Below are positions 1 through 13,800 of a DNA stretch of 64,000 bases, piece after piece. The notes under the pieces were generated by a model, which had not been told where the DNA came from, ran no database searches, and worked only from the letters and a program-made list of their open reading frames with translations. Every line of letters starts with the position of its first letter. The first letter of the stretch is position 1. Origin of the DNA: Sipunculus nudus (taxonomy: Eukaryota > Annelida > Sipuncula > Golfingiida > Sipunculidae); NCBI GenBank assembly GCA_026874595.1, contig CM049321.1, positions 12,486,979-12,550,978 on the forward strand, read 5' to 3'. The position numbers were made by a program, and so were the translations under genes.

Positions 1-3000
1 TTCCCTGATTTATCTTATTTACTTTTCCCATATTCCAATATTGCTCTTATTTACTTTTCCCATACTTCCCTGATTACTCTTATTTACTTTTCCCATACTT
101 CCCTGATTTATCTTAATTACTTTTCCCATACTTCCCTGATTACTCTTATTTACTTTTCCCATACATCCCTGATTTATCTTATTTACCTTTCCCATATTCC
201 CTGATTGCTCTTATTTACTTTTCCCATATTCCCTGATTACTCTTATTTACTTTTCCCATACTTCCCTGATTTATCTTATTTACTTTTCCCATACTTCCCT
301 GATTTATCTTATTTACTTTTCCCATATTCCCATATTGCTCTTATTTACTTTTCCCATACTTCCCTTATTACTCTTATTTACTTTTCCCATACTTCCCTGA
401 TTTATCTTATTTACTTTTCCCATACTTCCCTGATTACTCTTATTTACTTTTCCCATACATCCCTGATTTATCTTATTTACCTTTCCCATATTCCCTGATT
501 GCTCTTATTTACTTTTCCCATATTCCCTGATTACTCTTATTTACTTTTCCCATACTTCCCTGATTACTCTTATTTACTTTTCCCATACTTCCCTGATTTA
601 TCCTATTTACTTTTCCCATACTTCCCTGATTACTCTTATTTACTTTTCCCATACTTTCCCGATTACTCTTATTTACTTTTCCTATAATTCCCTGATTTAT
701 CTTATTTACTTTTCCCATACTTCCCTGATTTATCTTATTTACTTTTCCCATACTTCCCTGATTACTCTTATTTACTTTTCCCATACTTCCCTGATTACTC
801 TTATTTACTTTTCCCATACTTCCCTGATTACTCTTATTTACTTTTCCCATACTTCCCTGATTACTCTTATTTACTTTTCCCATACTTCCCTGATTACTCT
901 TATTTACTTTTCCCATACTTCCCTGATTACTCTTATTTACTTTTCCCATACTTCCCTGATTTATCCTATTTACTTTTCCCATACTTCCCTGATTACTCTT
1001 ATTTACTTTTCCCATACTTTCCTGATTACTCTTATTTACTTTTCCTATACTTCCCTGATTTATCTTTTTTACTTTTCCCATACTTCCCTGATTTATCTTA
1101 TTTACTTTTCCCATATTCCCTGATTACTCTTATTTACTTTTCCCATACTTCCCTGATTACTCTTATTTACTTTTCCCATACTTCCCTGATTACTCTTATT
1201 TACTTTTCCCATACTTCCCTGTTTACTCTTATTTACTTTTCCCATACTTCCCTGTTTACTCTTATTTACTTTTCCCATACTTCCCTGATTTATCTTATTT
1301 ACTTTTCCCATACTTCCTTGATTACTCTTATTTACTTTTCCCATACTTCCCTGATTACTCTTATTTACTTTTCCCATACTTCCCTGATTACTCTTATTTA
1401 CTTTTCCCATACTTCCCTGATTACTCTTATTTACTTTTCTCATACATCCCTGATTTATCTTATTTACTTTTCCCATACTTCCCTGATTACTCTTATTTAC
1501 TTTTCCCATACTTCCCTGATTTATCTTGTTTACTTTTCACATACTTCCCTGATTCATTTTATTTACTTTTCCCATACTTCCCTGATTACTCTTATTTACT
1601 TTTCCCATACTTCCCTGATTTATCTTATTTACTTTTCCCATATTCCCTGATTGCTCTTATTTACTTTTCCCATACTTCCATGATTACTCTTATTTGCTTT
1701 TCCCATACTTCCCTGATTTATCTTATTTACTTTTCCCATACTTCCCTGATTGCTCTTATTTACTTTTCCCATATTCCCTGATTACTCTTATTTACTTTTC
1801 CCATACTTCCCTGATTTATCTTATTTACTTTTCCCATACTTCCCTGATTACTCTTATTTACTTTTCCCATACTTCCCTGATTTATCTTATTTACTTTTCC
1901 CATACTTCCCTGATTTATCTTATTTACTTTTCCCATATTCCAATATTGCTCTTATTTACTTTTCCCATACTTCCCTGATTACTCTTATTTACTTTTCCCA
2001 TACTTCCCTGATTTATCTTAATTACTTTTCCCATACTTCCCTGATTACTCTTATTTACTTTTCCCATACATCCCTGATTTATCTTATTTACCTTTCCCAT
2101 ATTCCCTGATTGCTCTTATTTACTTTTCCCATATTCCCTGATTACTCTTATTTACTTTTCCCATACTTCCCTGATTTATCTTATTTACTTTTCCCATACT
2201 TCCCTGATTTATCTTATTTACTTTTCCCATATTCCCATATTGCTCTTATTTACTTTTCCCATACTTCCCTCATTACTCTTATTTACTTTTCCCATACTTC
2301 CCTGATTTATCTTATTTACTTTTCCCATACTTCCCTGATTACTCTTATTTACTTTTCCCATACATCCCTGATTTATCTTATTTACCTTTCCCATATTCCC
2401 TGATTGCTCTTATTTACTTTTCCCATATTCCCTGATTACTCTTATTTACTTTTCCCATACTTCCCTGATTACTCTTATTTACTTTTCCCATACTTCCCTG
2501 ATTTATCCTATTTACTTTTCCCATACTTCCCTGATTTATCATATTTACTTTTCCCATACTTCCCTGATTACTCTTATTTACTTTTCCCATACTTCCCTGA
2601 TTTATCTTATTTACTTTTCCCATACTTCCCTGATTTATCTTATTTACTTTTCCCATACTTCCCTGATTACTCTTATTTACTTTTCCCATATTCCCTGATT
2701 ACTCTTATTTACTTTTCCCATATTTCCCTGATTTATCTTATTTACTTTTCCCATGCTTCCCTGATTACTCTTATTTACTTTTCCCATACTTCCCTGATTT
2801 ATCTTGTTTACTTTTCCCATACTTCCCTGATTCATTTTATTTACTTTTCCCATACTTCTCTGATTACTCTTATTTACTTTTCCCATACTTCCCTGATTTA
2901 TCTTATTTACTTTTCCCATATTCCCTGATTGCTCTTATTTACTTTTCCCATACTTCTCTGATTACTCTTATTTGCTTTTCCCATACTTCCCTGATTTATC

Positions 3001-5475
3001 TTATTTACTTTTCCCATACTTCCCTGATTTATCTTATTTACTTTTCCCATATTCCCATATTGCTCTTATTTACTTTTCCCATACTTCCCTGATTACTCTT
3101 ATTTACTTTTCCCATACTTCCCTGATTTATCTTATTTACTTTTCCCATACTTCCCTGATTACTCTTATTTACTTTTCCCATACATCCCTGATTTATCTTA
3201 TTTACTTTTCCCATATTCCCTGATTGCTCTTATTTACTTTTCCCATATTCCCTGATTACTCTTATTTACTTTTCCCATACTTCCCTGATTACTCTTATTT
3301 ACTTTTCCCATACTTCCCTGATTTATCTTATTTACTTTTCCCATACTTCCCTGATTTATCCTATTTACTTTTCCCATACTTCCCTGATTACTCTTATTTA
3401 CTTTTCCCATACTTTCCTGATTACTCTTATTTACTTTTTCTATACTTCCCTGATTTATCTTATTTACTTTTCCCATACTTCCCTGATTTATCTTATTTAC
3501 TTTTCCCATATTCCCTGATTACTCTTATTTACTTTTCCCATACTTCCCTGATTACTCTTATTTACTTTTCCCATACTTCCCTGATTACTCTTATTTACTT
3601 TTCCCATACTTCCCTGTTTACTCTTATTTACTTTTCCCATACTTCCCTGATTTATCTTATTTACTTTTCCCATACTTCCCTGATTACTCTTATTTACTTT
3701 TCCCATACTTCCCTGATTACTCTTATTTACTTTTCCCATACTTTCCTGATTTATCTTATTTACTTTTCCCATACTTCCCTGATTACTCTTATTTACTTTT
3801 CCCATACTTCCCTGATTACTCTTATTTACTTTTCCCATACTTCCCTGATTACTCTTATTTACTTTTCCCATACTTCCCTGATTACTCTTATTTACTTTTC
3901 CCATACTTCCCTGATTACTCTTATTTACTTTTCCCATACTTCCCTGATTACTCTTATTTACTTTTCCCATACTTCCCTGATTACTCTTATTTACTTTTCC
4001 CATACTTCCCTGATTACTCTTATTTACTTTTCCCATACTTCCCTCATTTATCTTATTTACTTTTCCCATACTTCCCTGATTACTCTTATTTACTTTTCCC
4101 ATACTTCCCTGATTTATCTTATTTACTTTTCCCATACTTCCCTGATTTATCTTATTTACTTTTCCCATATTCCCTGATTACTCTTATTTAATTTTCCCAT
4201 ACTTCCCTGGTTTATCTTATTTACTTTTCCCATACTTCCCTGATTACTCTTATTTACTTTTCCCATACTTCCCTGATTACTCTTATTTACTTTTCCCATA
4301 CTTCCCTGATTTATCTTATTTACTTTTCCCATACTTCCCTGATTACTCTTATTTACTTTTCCCATACTTCCCTGATTACTCTTATTTACTTTTCCCATAC
4401 TTCCCTGATTTATCTTATTTACTTTTCCCATACTTCCCTGATTACTCTTATTTACTTTTCCCATACTTCCCTGATTTATCTTATTTACTTTTCCCATATT
4501 CCCTGATTACTCTTATTTAATTTTCCCATACTTCCCTGGTTTATCTTATTTACTTTTCCCATACTTCCCTGATTACTCTTATTTACTTTTCCCATACTTC
4601 CCTGATTACTCTTATTTACTTTTCCCATACTTCCCTGATTTATCTTATTTACTTTTCCCATACTTCCCTGATTACTCTTATTTAATTTTCCCATATTCCC
4701 TGATTACTCTTATTTAATTTTCCCATACTTCCCTGGTTTATCTTATTTACTTTTCCCATACTTCCCTGATTACTCTTATTTACTTTTCCCATACTTCCCT
4801 GATTACTCTTATTTACTTTTCCTATACTTCCCTGATTTATCTTATTTACTTTTCCCATACTTCCCTGATTACTCTTATTTACTTTTCCCATACTTCCCTG
4901 ATTTATCTTATTTACTTTTCCCATATTCCCTGATTACTCTTATTTACTTTTCCCATGCTTCCCTGATTTATCTTATTTACTTTTCCCATACTTCCCTGAT
5001 TCATTTTATTTACTTTTCCCATACTTCCCTGATTACTCTTATTTACTTTTCCCATTCTTCCCTGATTACTCTTATTTACTTTTCCCATACTTCCCTGATT
5101 TATCTTATTTACTTTTCCCATACTTCCCTGATTTATCTTATTTACTTTTCCCATACTTCCCTGATTTATCTTATTTACTTTTCCCATATTCCCTGATTAC
5201 TCTTATTTACTTTTCCCATACTTCCCTGATTACTCTTATTTACTTTTCCCATACTTCCCTGATTTATCTTATTTATTTTTCCCATACTTCCCTGATTTAT
5301 CTTATTTACTTTTCCCATATTCCCTGATTACTCTTATTTACTTTTCCCATACTTCCCTGATTTATCTTATTTACTTTTCCCATACTTCCCTGATTTATCT
5401 TATTTACTGTTCCCATACTTCCCTGATTTATCTTATTTACTTTTCCCTTACTTCCCTGATTTATCTTATTTACTT
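1..5475. repeat. 33-bp minisatellite array with higher-order repeats
   Basis: About 165 tandem units run from the window edge to 5475. Each unit starts TTCCCTGATT and ends TTTTCCCATAC. Two main unit types differ at the centre (ATTACTC or ATTTATC). A scattered 32-bp variant lacks one base at the unit junction (CCATATTCCC). Blocks repeat at larger scale: 1 and 205 recur at 1906 and 2110 (offset 1905), and 2404 recurs at 3224 (offset 820). Because 33 is a multiple of 3, the array is open in several frames on both strands, but the 32-bp variants break those frames and no real protein is indicated. The right end lies beside the degenerate FTP2a exon of copy A, so the array sits in that gene's last intron. 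It continues off the left edge. Confidence 0.97.
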
Positions 5476-6550
5476 TCTTAGTTTGAATTACTTTTTAGAC
5501 GGTATCTGAATGCAGAACTCGAGGGAATCATCTGAAGTCAGGTTCAAGGGCAAAGCAGAGTGCATATTGCAATGCTGGACAAACCATTCGGCAACATGTC
5601 AGAATCGATTTATGCTGGATTTATTAAACAAATTTTATATACATGGGAAATGTTGATTTAAGTCGGGTGCATAAATTGTAAAAGCATCCATAATCATGAG
5701 ATATTACTTTATATTTTAGTAAATTCAATAACTGCATTGCTTCCTGTGCCATTTTAACTGACAGCTTGAAAATAAAAACGAAATGAGGTAATACATTCCA
5801 CTTTCCATACCTTCAATTTCAGTCAGACCCAACGTATTTTCAATGGAGTTACGGACTTGGAATGCTTTCGGCAAAGAACAGAATGCCTGTGTCGTTGCTT
5901 GTTGATCTGCTATTCACAACACGTGCGTGTGATACAATTAACCCCCAACTCAGGACCAATTAGGTCCATTATGCATATGAATAACCCCTGCTCTCAATGA
6001 CGAATCTGAGCAAATTTGACCTGACATTTGAATAAGTCACTGACCCGTTTGCATGGTCAGTAAATGTGAAAAACATGTGGCTCTCGATCCCTTTGAAATC
6101 TGTTTTTATGCCAGCATGCATTAATGGTTAATGCCCCATTTCATCTAGGTAATCATTTGGCATAATGTTGAAATGACCACAACAAGTGTCGCTGCACTAT
6201 CACCTCGCATTTTCATTTTCAACAATTCAGGAAACACTTAAACTCGCCTAAACTACCCAAGGAAGAACGTGCATAAGTTTCTGTTTTATATTTACAATAG
6301 CGGACAAATACCTTTTCTTGGTTATATTTTGCGTTGGTGTTTACGACGTAAAAGCGTGTTGTGCGAATGAATGTGGGCAAGAGATTTATCCTTGACATTA
6401 ATAGATAGGCATTCTATGAGAAGAATGTGACATAATGGTAACAAGGGTATTACCCTGCCAATAATCAGGTAAAAACAGGTATCCGCCACGCAGGCCTTCC
6501 CAACCTCAGCACAGGATCAAGATCCATTAAGGGAGATGATTTTCATAGAT

Positions 6551-6700
6551 AGACACTATATGTGGAGAATGAGGCCTTCCATTAAGATTTCATTTACCTT
6601 TGTACTTTTCTTAATATTCAAAATTAGACATTATATGTGGAGAATGAGGCCTTCCATTAAGATTTCATTAACCTTTTTACTTTTCTTAATATTCAAAATT
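6551..6700. repeat. 75-bp direct tandem duplication
   Basis: The block 6551-6625 is repeated at 6626-6700 with few differences, including the phrase GTGGAGAATGAGGCCTTCC in each copy. It lies in an intron of pseudogene A and looks like a simple recent duplication. Confidence 0.9.
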
Positions 6701-7669
6701 ATTTGAAAGATTTACATTTGACACAGTCTTTGGTTACGTTATAGGTTACTGATTTTCCCATAATTCTCTGTTTCTTACTTTTTGGGGTTTTCGACTTAAC
6801 ATACATCATTGATAGTCCCTACAACATACATTTTCCTTTACTTGAGTGGTTTCCCAACTTAAACGCATTATTTAGTCCCTCAAAACACATTATTTAGAAT
6901 TCCTTCAGAATTTTTATTTTCTCTCATCTACTTGAAGCATCGTATCACACAGTCAGGAGAATGGGTCGGCCTACTAACGAATCATGCATAGTTCCGTTTT
7001 TCTCTTTATTACAAACACCGTACATATGTCGCTTAAACTCGTCCTAAATAGACGATTATCGTACTAGTTTCGAATCGTTGCGGAGAAAAAACTCGACCAG
7101 AATAAGAGCAAGAGTTGTACCGATGTCTCCATTATCAATATCCTCGGTAAATTCGTGGAATTTTCAACGAGTTATAACTTGCCGTCATTTGTGGTAACGC
7201 GTGGCATTATCTTGCGACAGTGGGACCCGGCCCTTAGGAGCAGCTTCTGCTCCCTAGAATATACATTCAATTCATCTTTCATATCTTCCTTGCATCATTT
7301 ATACGTCTAACAAAAATAACATATATAACCAGCCAAATATTTTTAAAAATCTGAATGCCACCGGCGTCCCATTCTGGTTCGCAATCATAAGCATCATCAC
7401 TGAACATGTTGAACATACCCTATGCCGTACGATGTATGAATTTCTTGCCGAGAGCAGAGCGAGACAAAATAAATGTAATCAAAATATTTTTGTATACCTT
7501 AACAAGAAAGTATCCCATTGAAAAACTTTATTTTAATTTTACTTTTAGACTAAATTTAAATAAGCTAACATTCCACATATACTTTTATACACCCCCAACC
7601 CCGATCAAAAGCCCGGTTACCTGCTTAATCAACTTAAAAATATATATATACATATGTGTGTGTGTGATA

Positions 7670-8090
7670 TAGTTGAGTCCGAACCATCCGAGTTCAAGGC
7701 CGAGTCCAGACCATTCGATTCCGAGTCCAAGTCTGAGTACTTGAGGATCGAATCCAAGTCCACCATCCTCCAGTCAAGTCATTTGGAACTCGAGTCTAAG
7801 TCCGAGTTATTTGAAAATTTTATGTTAATTTTCTAGTGCCCTTTACTTCAATGTTAATTACGTTTAGCCCCTGATGCTAAATAAACAATTTATTTTATAA
7901 TATTCCACTCGTAGTGCATAATCCTTATATAGTATGTGGCAGAGTTATCTTTTCGACTGGACTCGAGATGGACTTGGGCTGATTTCTCTGGTCCTGATCT
8001 CCGAAACCAAATACCACTCCAGGTCCAGGATATTTGATTCCAAGTCAGAGTCCTTAAATAGTGGACTCGAGACGGATTTCAGTCCTACAT
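7670..8090. repeat. Degenerate GAGTCC/GACTCGAG-rich repeat
   Basis: Short words such as GAGTCC, GAGTCCAAG, GACTCGAG and their complements recur irregularly, with an AT-rich gap at about 7820-7940. A 60-codon open frame inside is compositional. I see this as a degenerate short-period repeat or the subterminal part of a transposon in an intron of pseudogene A. Confidence 0.55.
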
Positions 8091-11000
8091 CATTAATATA
8101 GGGCTAAACATTCCACGTTCCATAGACCAGCTAAATATATGGTTTTGTACGACTAGTTATGATAATTAATAATAATGGCTCAGATGTTTTTACGTAGGTC
8201 GGACTGGAAGCAACGGAATATATACATGCTTTAGACAGCGATAAAGAATGTGCATATTCCATGGGTGGAGCTTTATAATGTGTACATTCAAGTAAACGAG
8301 CCTCTGAATTTATATGCTAAACGCATGTTCTGGTTGACCAAGACACACTCATATATTTTGAATGGTTGTCAGTGATCATAAGGGGGATGAGTTGAGATAA
8401 TGTGTCACTACTCACAACTGTGGTTGAAACTAAATAAAACATTTGACTCATTCAGATCACTATAGTGTTGTTTGTTTTGACGGTGTAACAACAAAATGTA
8501 AATTTATTGATTTAATAAATATTTTTCTTGTTATACACACCCAATTATAAGAGTATATATCACCACTGTGCCAACAAAATATTAATTAGATATACCAATA
8601 GCGGTTTATATATTTCTTAAACATATCTGTCTGAGTATTGTATTCTAAAAAAAATGTAATGGTATCAATGTATATTTCGACACCGTCTCAGCAAACCATG
8701 AACTTTGTCTGTTCATAGACATAATATGCAAATCTATGTAAATATTTATTCTCAACAGGTATATTATTATTAGGGCATATTCAAGAAGAAGTTACCTTGT
8801 TGTTTACGTTTGGTCACCAGTATCACGGCGATGTAAAATGTAGTCCCAAGGTCGACTCAGATCGAGTTTTGAACTTTCAATTTCGTGAAACATCCCGATA
8901 TATGGGTTATATTGCAGGAAATATTCAGTCATTTAAAGAAAATTAAACCTAAACCGTCTGTGCAGAGAGAGGGTGGTCTGATTGAATCGTGTTTGGAGCT
9001 TGTGGTTGCGGGTTTCTTGAAGCCCATGTTTGCCCTTGAAATACCTGATGAAATACCTGCAGATAATTAAGTGGACTATTAAAATATGATTCACTTTCAG
9101 GGCTAATTGATTTGTTTTGGAGATGTTATACGGAACAAGACAGTAGACAAAACGGGGAATCGATTGACCCCTTCATGAACTAAAATTATCATTGCAAAAT
9201 ACCATAAGCATAGGTGTTGCGAGCAACCAATCATGTTATGTTTGACGATCCTCTAACATAATTTAATTGACTCTTCCACACACAAAGCTGAAGCAGCGAG
9301 TAGGAGCGTAAAATATGGTGGTCGTGCTAGGGGTCGTGTTGATTTGACATTCGTTATAAACGTTTGTAACCGGAGACTTCGGACATGACATATTTTTTTT
9401 CATTCCCAAAACCACTGTCGCACGCCGGAATATGCCCTGGGTGTGCGAAAGACCTTCAGTCCTTTAGTTTGTTTTTGGGAAGTTGCTTAATTAGGTCAAA
9501 GGGGTGTGAATAAGGGTTGTGGTGATGATGTCAATTTGAATGGATCCGGAGACATCCATATTTAAATTTACAGACCCGTCCCAAGGTGATTTATTATTTC
9601 TTTTCGCTGATTGTCTATACTTCACAATTTTATTGTTAAACATGTATTTCTATTGCACAGAGGGCATGCTCTAATACGCTTTACAGAGAAAGAGGTAAGT
9701 ATTAGATGAAATTAGGTAAATATAAGATTTATATATTACACGGACACACGCACACATAAACTCGGCAGATTACATAACCCTTTACGTATTTCGGTGGAAA
9801 AGGAGAACAACATAGCCGTATTCTATTCAAGGTTTGTTTGCATGTTTTTCTATATATATACATAAAATGAGAAAAAGAGAGAGATATAGATATAGATATA
9901 TAGATAAAAACCTGACTGTCATGTGAGCATGGCAAATTTTACACAAAGAAATGTAGTAATCTATTATTATCAATCACTAATCTTTTGTGATTATGTACAA
10001 TGAAAGGGTGAATTCAGTAGTCAAAGATTTTACTACCCCTGAGCTTCCTGTTACAAAGAACCTACCTTGGTCATGGGAGGAACGATATGGGTGATCACAG
10101 ACAAGGCTTTGTTAACACCTATAGGGGATCAGAGTTTGGGTGTAACAATGGACAACATGATTGATATGTACTTCCAGTCAATTAAGGCTGATCACAGATA
10201 ATTCGAGCTAAGATTATTATTCTCCAATGAATCTAAGTAATGGCCAATTTTGGTTGAAACATTTCTGTAAGGGCACTTATATCTTGTTAAGAAATAGAGT
10301 ATTAAGACTAAAATCACCCGTTGGGGTATCCAGTCTCCCAAGGTGACGGCAAAAGAAACTGACGTTGGCGAAATCAAAAGTACTATAAGTTTCATTTCCA
10401 TGGCTACCGCCTTCTTGTAGAAAAAGATTAATCAATACATTTACACAGTATAATAAATAAAGTGTACAGTACCTGAATACCACTACTGTCACAGCGACAA
10501 CAGGTCCTTTAAAACGAATAATCCACGTAAACAATTCAAATAGTCCAAAGTAAAGCTCTTGTAATAATCCCGAAAGCAAACTGGAGAGGCCGCACTAAAT
10601 CTGCACTGAGTTCGTAGAATCCCTGAAACTACTACATTTATCGGATAGGTCATAAACTGACTCACACTCTTCCGTGTCCGCTGGAATATTTCACTCTCTA
10701 CTCTCGGCTCTAAAACACAGCCTCTTATTTATAACTTTTCACCTCAAGCCGAGAACTTTCCATTTCACGAAAAATCCAAAAGAACCCAACAATATATAAT
10801 ACACACGCTGGAACAAAGAACGCGTGTTTCAACACGACGGACCCAACCCGTGGGCCGGGCCAGCTCTCGCGTCTCCCATGCCAACGAACAATGCTAGAGC
10901 TGCACAGACACATTTAAGACTGCTGCACACAATAAAAGAGACATCTGAAACAATTTATATTCTCTCACTCGTTAGATTCCAATGGTCCGCTTTGAGTGAA

Positions 11001-11929
11001 GGTTTTCATTATGCTGCTGCCATTTTTATTGTCCCCTCGACATCTTCACCAGTGTAAGCGTGTGGGTAACCTGCCGATTTTACGGCAATAAGGTACCTGT
11101 CTCCAAAAGAAAATGTTGAATTAATTGTAAGTCTTTTGCAAAATTTTCTTTTTAATACCTATTCACAATGTCCTACTCAAGTGCGTTATATTCATTTACA
11201 TTTTAAAATGTATCGTACCTACAAAAGAAGTTACTAAAAGACCACGTTCTTCGAAGCCATCGTGCTGAACGTCTAAAAAGGCACGTGAGTTCTATAAGAG
11301 AAGTCTATAGTAGATTCTTGATTAAGAAGGGATTCGACTTCACCACGTCTCTTTAAATTTTTGACTGATTTTGAGAATTAAACAGAAAGCGGTAATTAAA
11401 AAAAATCAGTCAAGTTTGAAAACGGAAAAAAGAATTGTAGATTTGCCTCTTTACCTCTAACAGGCTTCGGGTACCATTGTTGCCATTCGAGTGGTCTTTC
11501 CTTTGCCGTTCAACTGTCGTGGCGAAGCAACAGTGACACAACCCTGCTGTGACAGCTAACGTTAACATATATAAAATATCCTTTTTCTGAAATGTATTCT
11601 AAAGTCTCCTCTATACTATCAAGTGTATCATAATCGCATTGCAATTCAATTTATTACGAACCTGTGAGCTTATGCGATTGCGCAGCGTCGTTGGACCTTC
11701 ATCGTCCGTCCTTATGTAAACCCATGTAATCTCCAAAACGATGAGCTAACAGCACCAAAATTTAGGAAAGAATCAATCATATGGCAGACTCTGTCAGATT
11801 GAGTTCATTTTTATTGTATTGCATTTACTAAGGATTTACAGTGAAGGCTAATATAGCTTTTAAATCTACTTCTCTGAAACCATCAGGCCAAATTGTTCTC
11901 ATCACCAAATTTATGCAATTATTGGTTAC

Positions 11930-12540
11930 ATTACTCATTTTGAAATTGAGGTAAATTGAGGTGCCACCTGGATCGACCTTCTATGTTCAGGGGTCATCAG
12001 TCATCGTTACATCAACCCATAATTTCTCTGGAACAGCAAAAGCTAGCATCACAAAATGTTATGCAAAAATCAGTCACATGTCAAATGTTGTGGAATTGAG
12101 CTTGCTATGGCGCTAGCTTCAACTTAAATTTTACTTTTTTCTTCAATATCCTTCGGCCTAATTGTTCAATATCTCACAGAAATAATACCAGAAATAAGCT
12201 GTCTCGGGTTTTTTTAATTGGTTTGGGTTCGATGAGTTTTTTAGCCGAGTTAGAGGATATTGAACTTAGTAATTTGTCCAAGTAAGCTTAAAAACATAAC
12301 AGTGTCAGAAACTACTGAAGCTGTTATATCTATGTTTTGTGCAAATGATGGTCACATCACACATATTTGAAATTGAGGTTTTTGAAACGCCACCTACATT
12401 GACTTATTTTAGGGGGGGGGGAGGGTAAACTAGTATTTTCAGTTTCTCAATTAACCATGTTTCATGATAAAACTGTCAAGCGGGTAAGTATAATTTTTCA
12501 CAAGAGGTAACCTAGGGTAAGGTCATCTCCATTGTAAAAT
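11930..12540. repeat. Diverged duplicated block with GCCACCT motif
   Basis: The phrase TTTGAAATTGAGG, followed shortly by GCCACCT, occurs at about 11938-11970 and again at about 12366-12394. Similar flanking words suggest an old tandem duplication of roughly 430 bp. The GCCACCTACA word also occurs in the minisatellite at 13265-13800. No gene is seen from 11500 to 14200. Confidence 0.4.
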
Positions 12541-13264
12541 AATACTAAGTATTTCCAGTTTATTGAATTTTAGTAGAGTCATTGAAAGCTGAAGTTGGTT
12601 TTGTGGCCAAGTAAGCTGTATCGAACTGATGGCTGTAAAGTTTTCTTCTGCAAAACCTTTGTTTAAAACTATGTGGCATTGCACAAACATTTGTCTTAGT
12701 TGGCCTTTATTCAAGTTTATTTTAATAATTTTCGGCTGAATTATGGGACAGTCAAAGGACTGTGAGTTACTTTGTTTACTTTACTTTACATAAATAATTG
12801 ATGTCTATATCCAATTTATGTGTAAGCTAAATCCGTGAATAAAAGATATCTGTATTCTTATTTTGTTTTAACAGGCATCTGTTATTTATCAAAACATAAA
12901 AATCTTATGATTATGTAAGCATGAAAAAATAATTGTATCTAAAGTTCTTCAGTATGGGGAAACAGATTTGGCAACAGGCTAAGATTTTGTCTGTATATAT
13001 AAATAGCCCGGCAGACTGCCAACTATTTCAGATTTGGAAACCGGCCAGTTTTCAGTATGTATCTATTTATAGCTTTGGCAAACTTGCAACTATACGAGAT
13101 AAGGCAACAGCTGAAAAAGTTCACTCAGTGCAGAAGCTGCACCTGCAAATTAGTTTCGGCTCACTTGGGTGCAAGTGCAACGGTCTTTTGTGGTTGAGCT
13201 TGGTCATCCGAGTTCAATTGACTGTGAAGTTTGAAGTGTTAACCTGAAATTTAGCCTACCATTG

Positions 13265-13800
13265 CACCTTCGATGGCTCTCTCTTATACAAGACTTTTGT
13301 TGCCACCTACAATTAGTTTTACCGATCGTATGTTCCTGCTTATTTTTCAGGAGGGATTTTTTATATCAACCTGAACTTGTACTTGTCTACACATCTCGGA
13401 TAGCTTTGTTATAAACAAGACTGGTGGAGCAACCTATTTTTGCACAGTCTACGTCCCTGTTTATTTCTGAGGAGGGATTTGATACATCAGGCTGAAATTG
13501 TGCATATGTTTACATCTCGGATAGCTTCGGCTACACAAGACTGGCGGTGCCACCTACATTTTTTGCACAGTTTTAGTCCCTGTTTATTTCTCAGGGGTTA
13601 TTTTACCTGTTATCCTGAAATTTTGCATGTCCATACACCTCGAATAGTCTCGCTGTATACAAGACTTGTTGGACAACCTACAATTGCATGTGTTTCATGC
13701 ATCTGTGCACATAGCTCAAGAGTGGTTTGAAGTATCTACCTAAAATTTTTGCATATCCATCAATCTTCGAGGGCCTTCATATACACAAGACTGGTGATGT
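13265..13800. repeat. Minisatellite, ~121-126 bp period
   Basis: Landmarks of the type ACATCTCGGATAGCTT followed by ACAAGACTGG recur at about 13265, 13391, 13512, 13635 and 13760. Between them lie CTGTTTATTTCTCAGG-like words. About four to five diverged units lie between the 3' end of copy B and the promoter side of copy A. Confidence 0.75.

Larger units (their letters stand above)
5496..11477 (-). pseudogene. Copy A: decayed PLAT-like/F-type-lectin-like gene
   Basis: Exon relics align in order with copies B and C: exon 1 (start 11477), PLAT1 (10969-11103), PLAT2 (10318-10410), FTP1a (about 8949-9032), FTP1b (8796-8911), part of FTP1c (5811-about 5865) and FTP2a (about 5496-5614). Lesions are many. 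Exon 1 has lost about 45 nt and reads into a stop after six codons. PLAT1 lacks one base and its acceptor AG. PLAT2 and FTP1a each lack one base. FTP1b has TGA at 8859-8857 where the paralogs have Cys, and no acceptor AG. PLAT3 was not found, FTP1c is homologous only at its 3' end, and the FTP2a donor is gone. The last exon would lie left of the minisatellite, outside the window. Flanking intron sequence resembles copy B most closely (for example 11100-11460 with 21545-21900), so A and B are probably the younger pair. Confidence 0.8.

Noticed and set aside
1-5475. Long repetitive open frames on both strands (for example 11-residue repeats MGKVNKSNQGS)
   Set aside because: They come from the 33-bp period being divisible by 3. 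The 32-bp variants break them, and the array lies in an intron.
1-5475. CRISPR-like array
   Set aside because: Units are contiguous with no variable spacers, and the window is animal nuclear DNA.
8885-9070. 61-codon plus-strand frame
   Set aside because: It is antisense to the FTP1a exon relic of copy A; the paralogs are coding on the minus strand.
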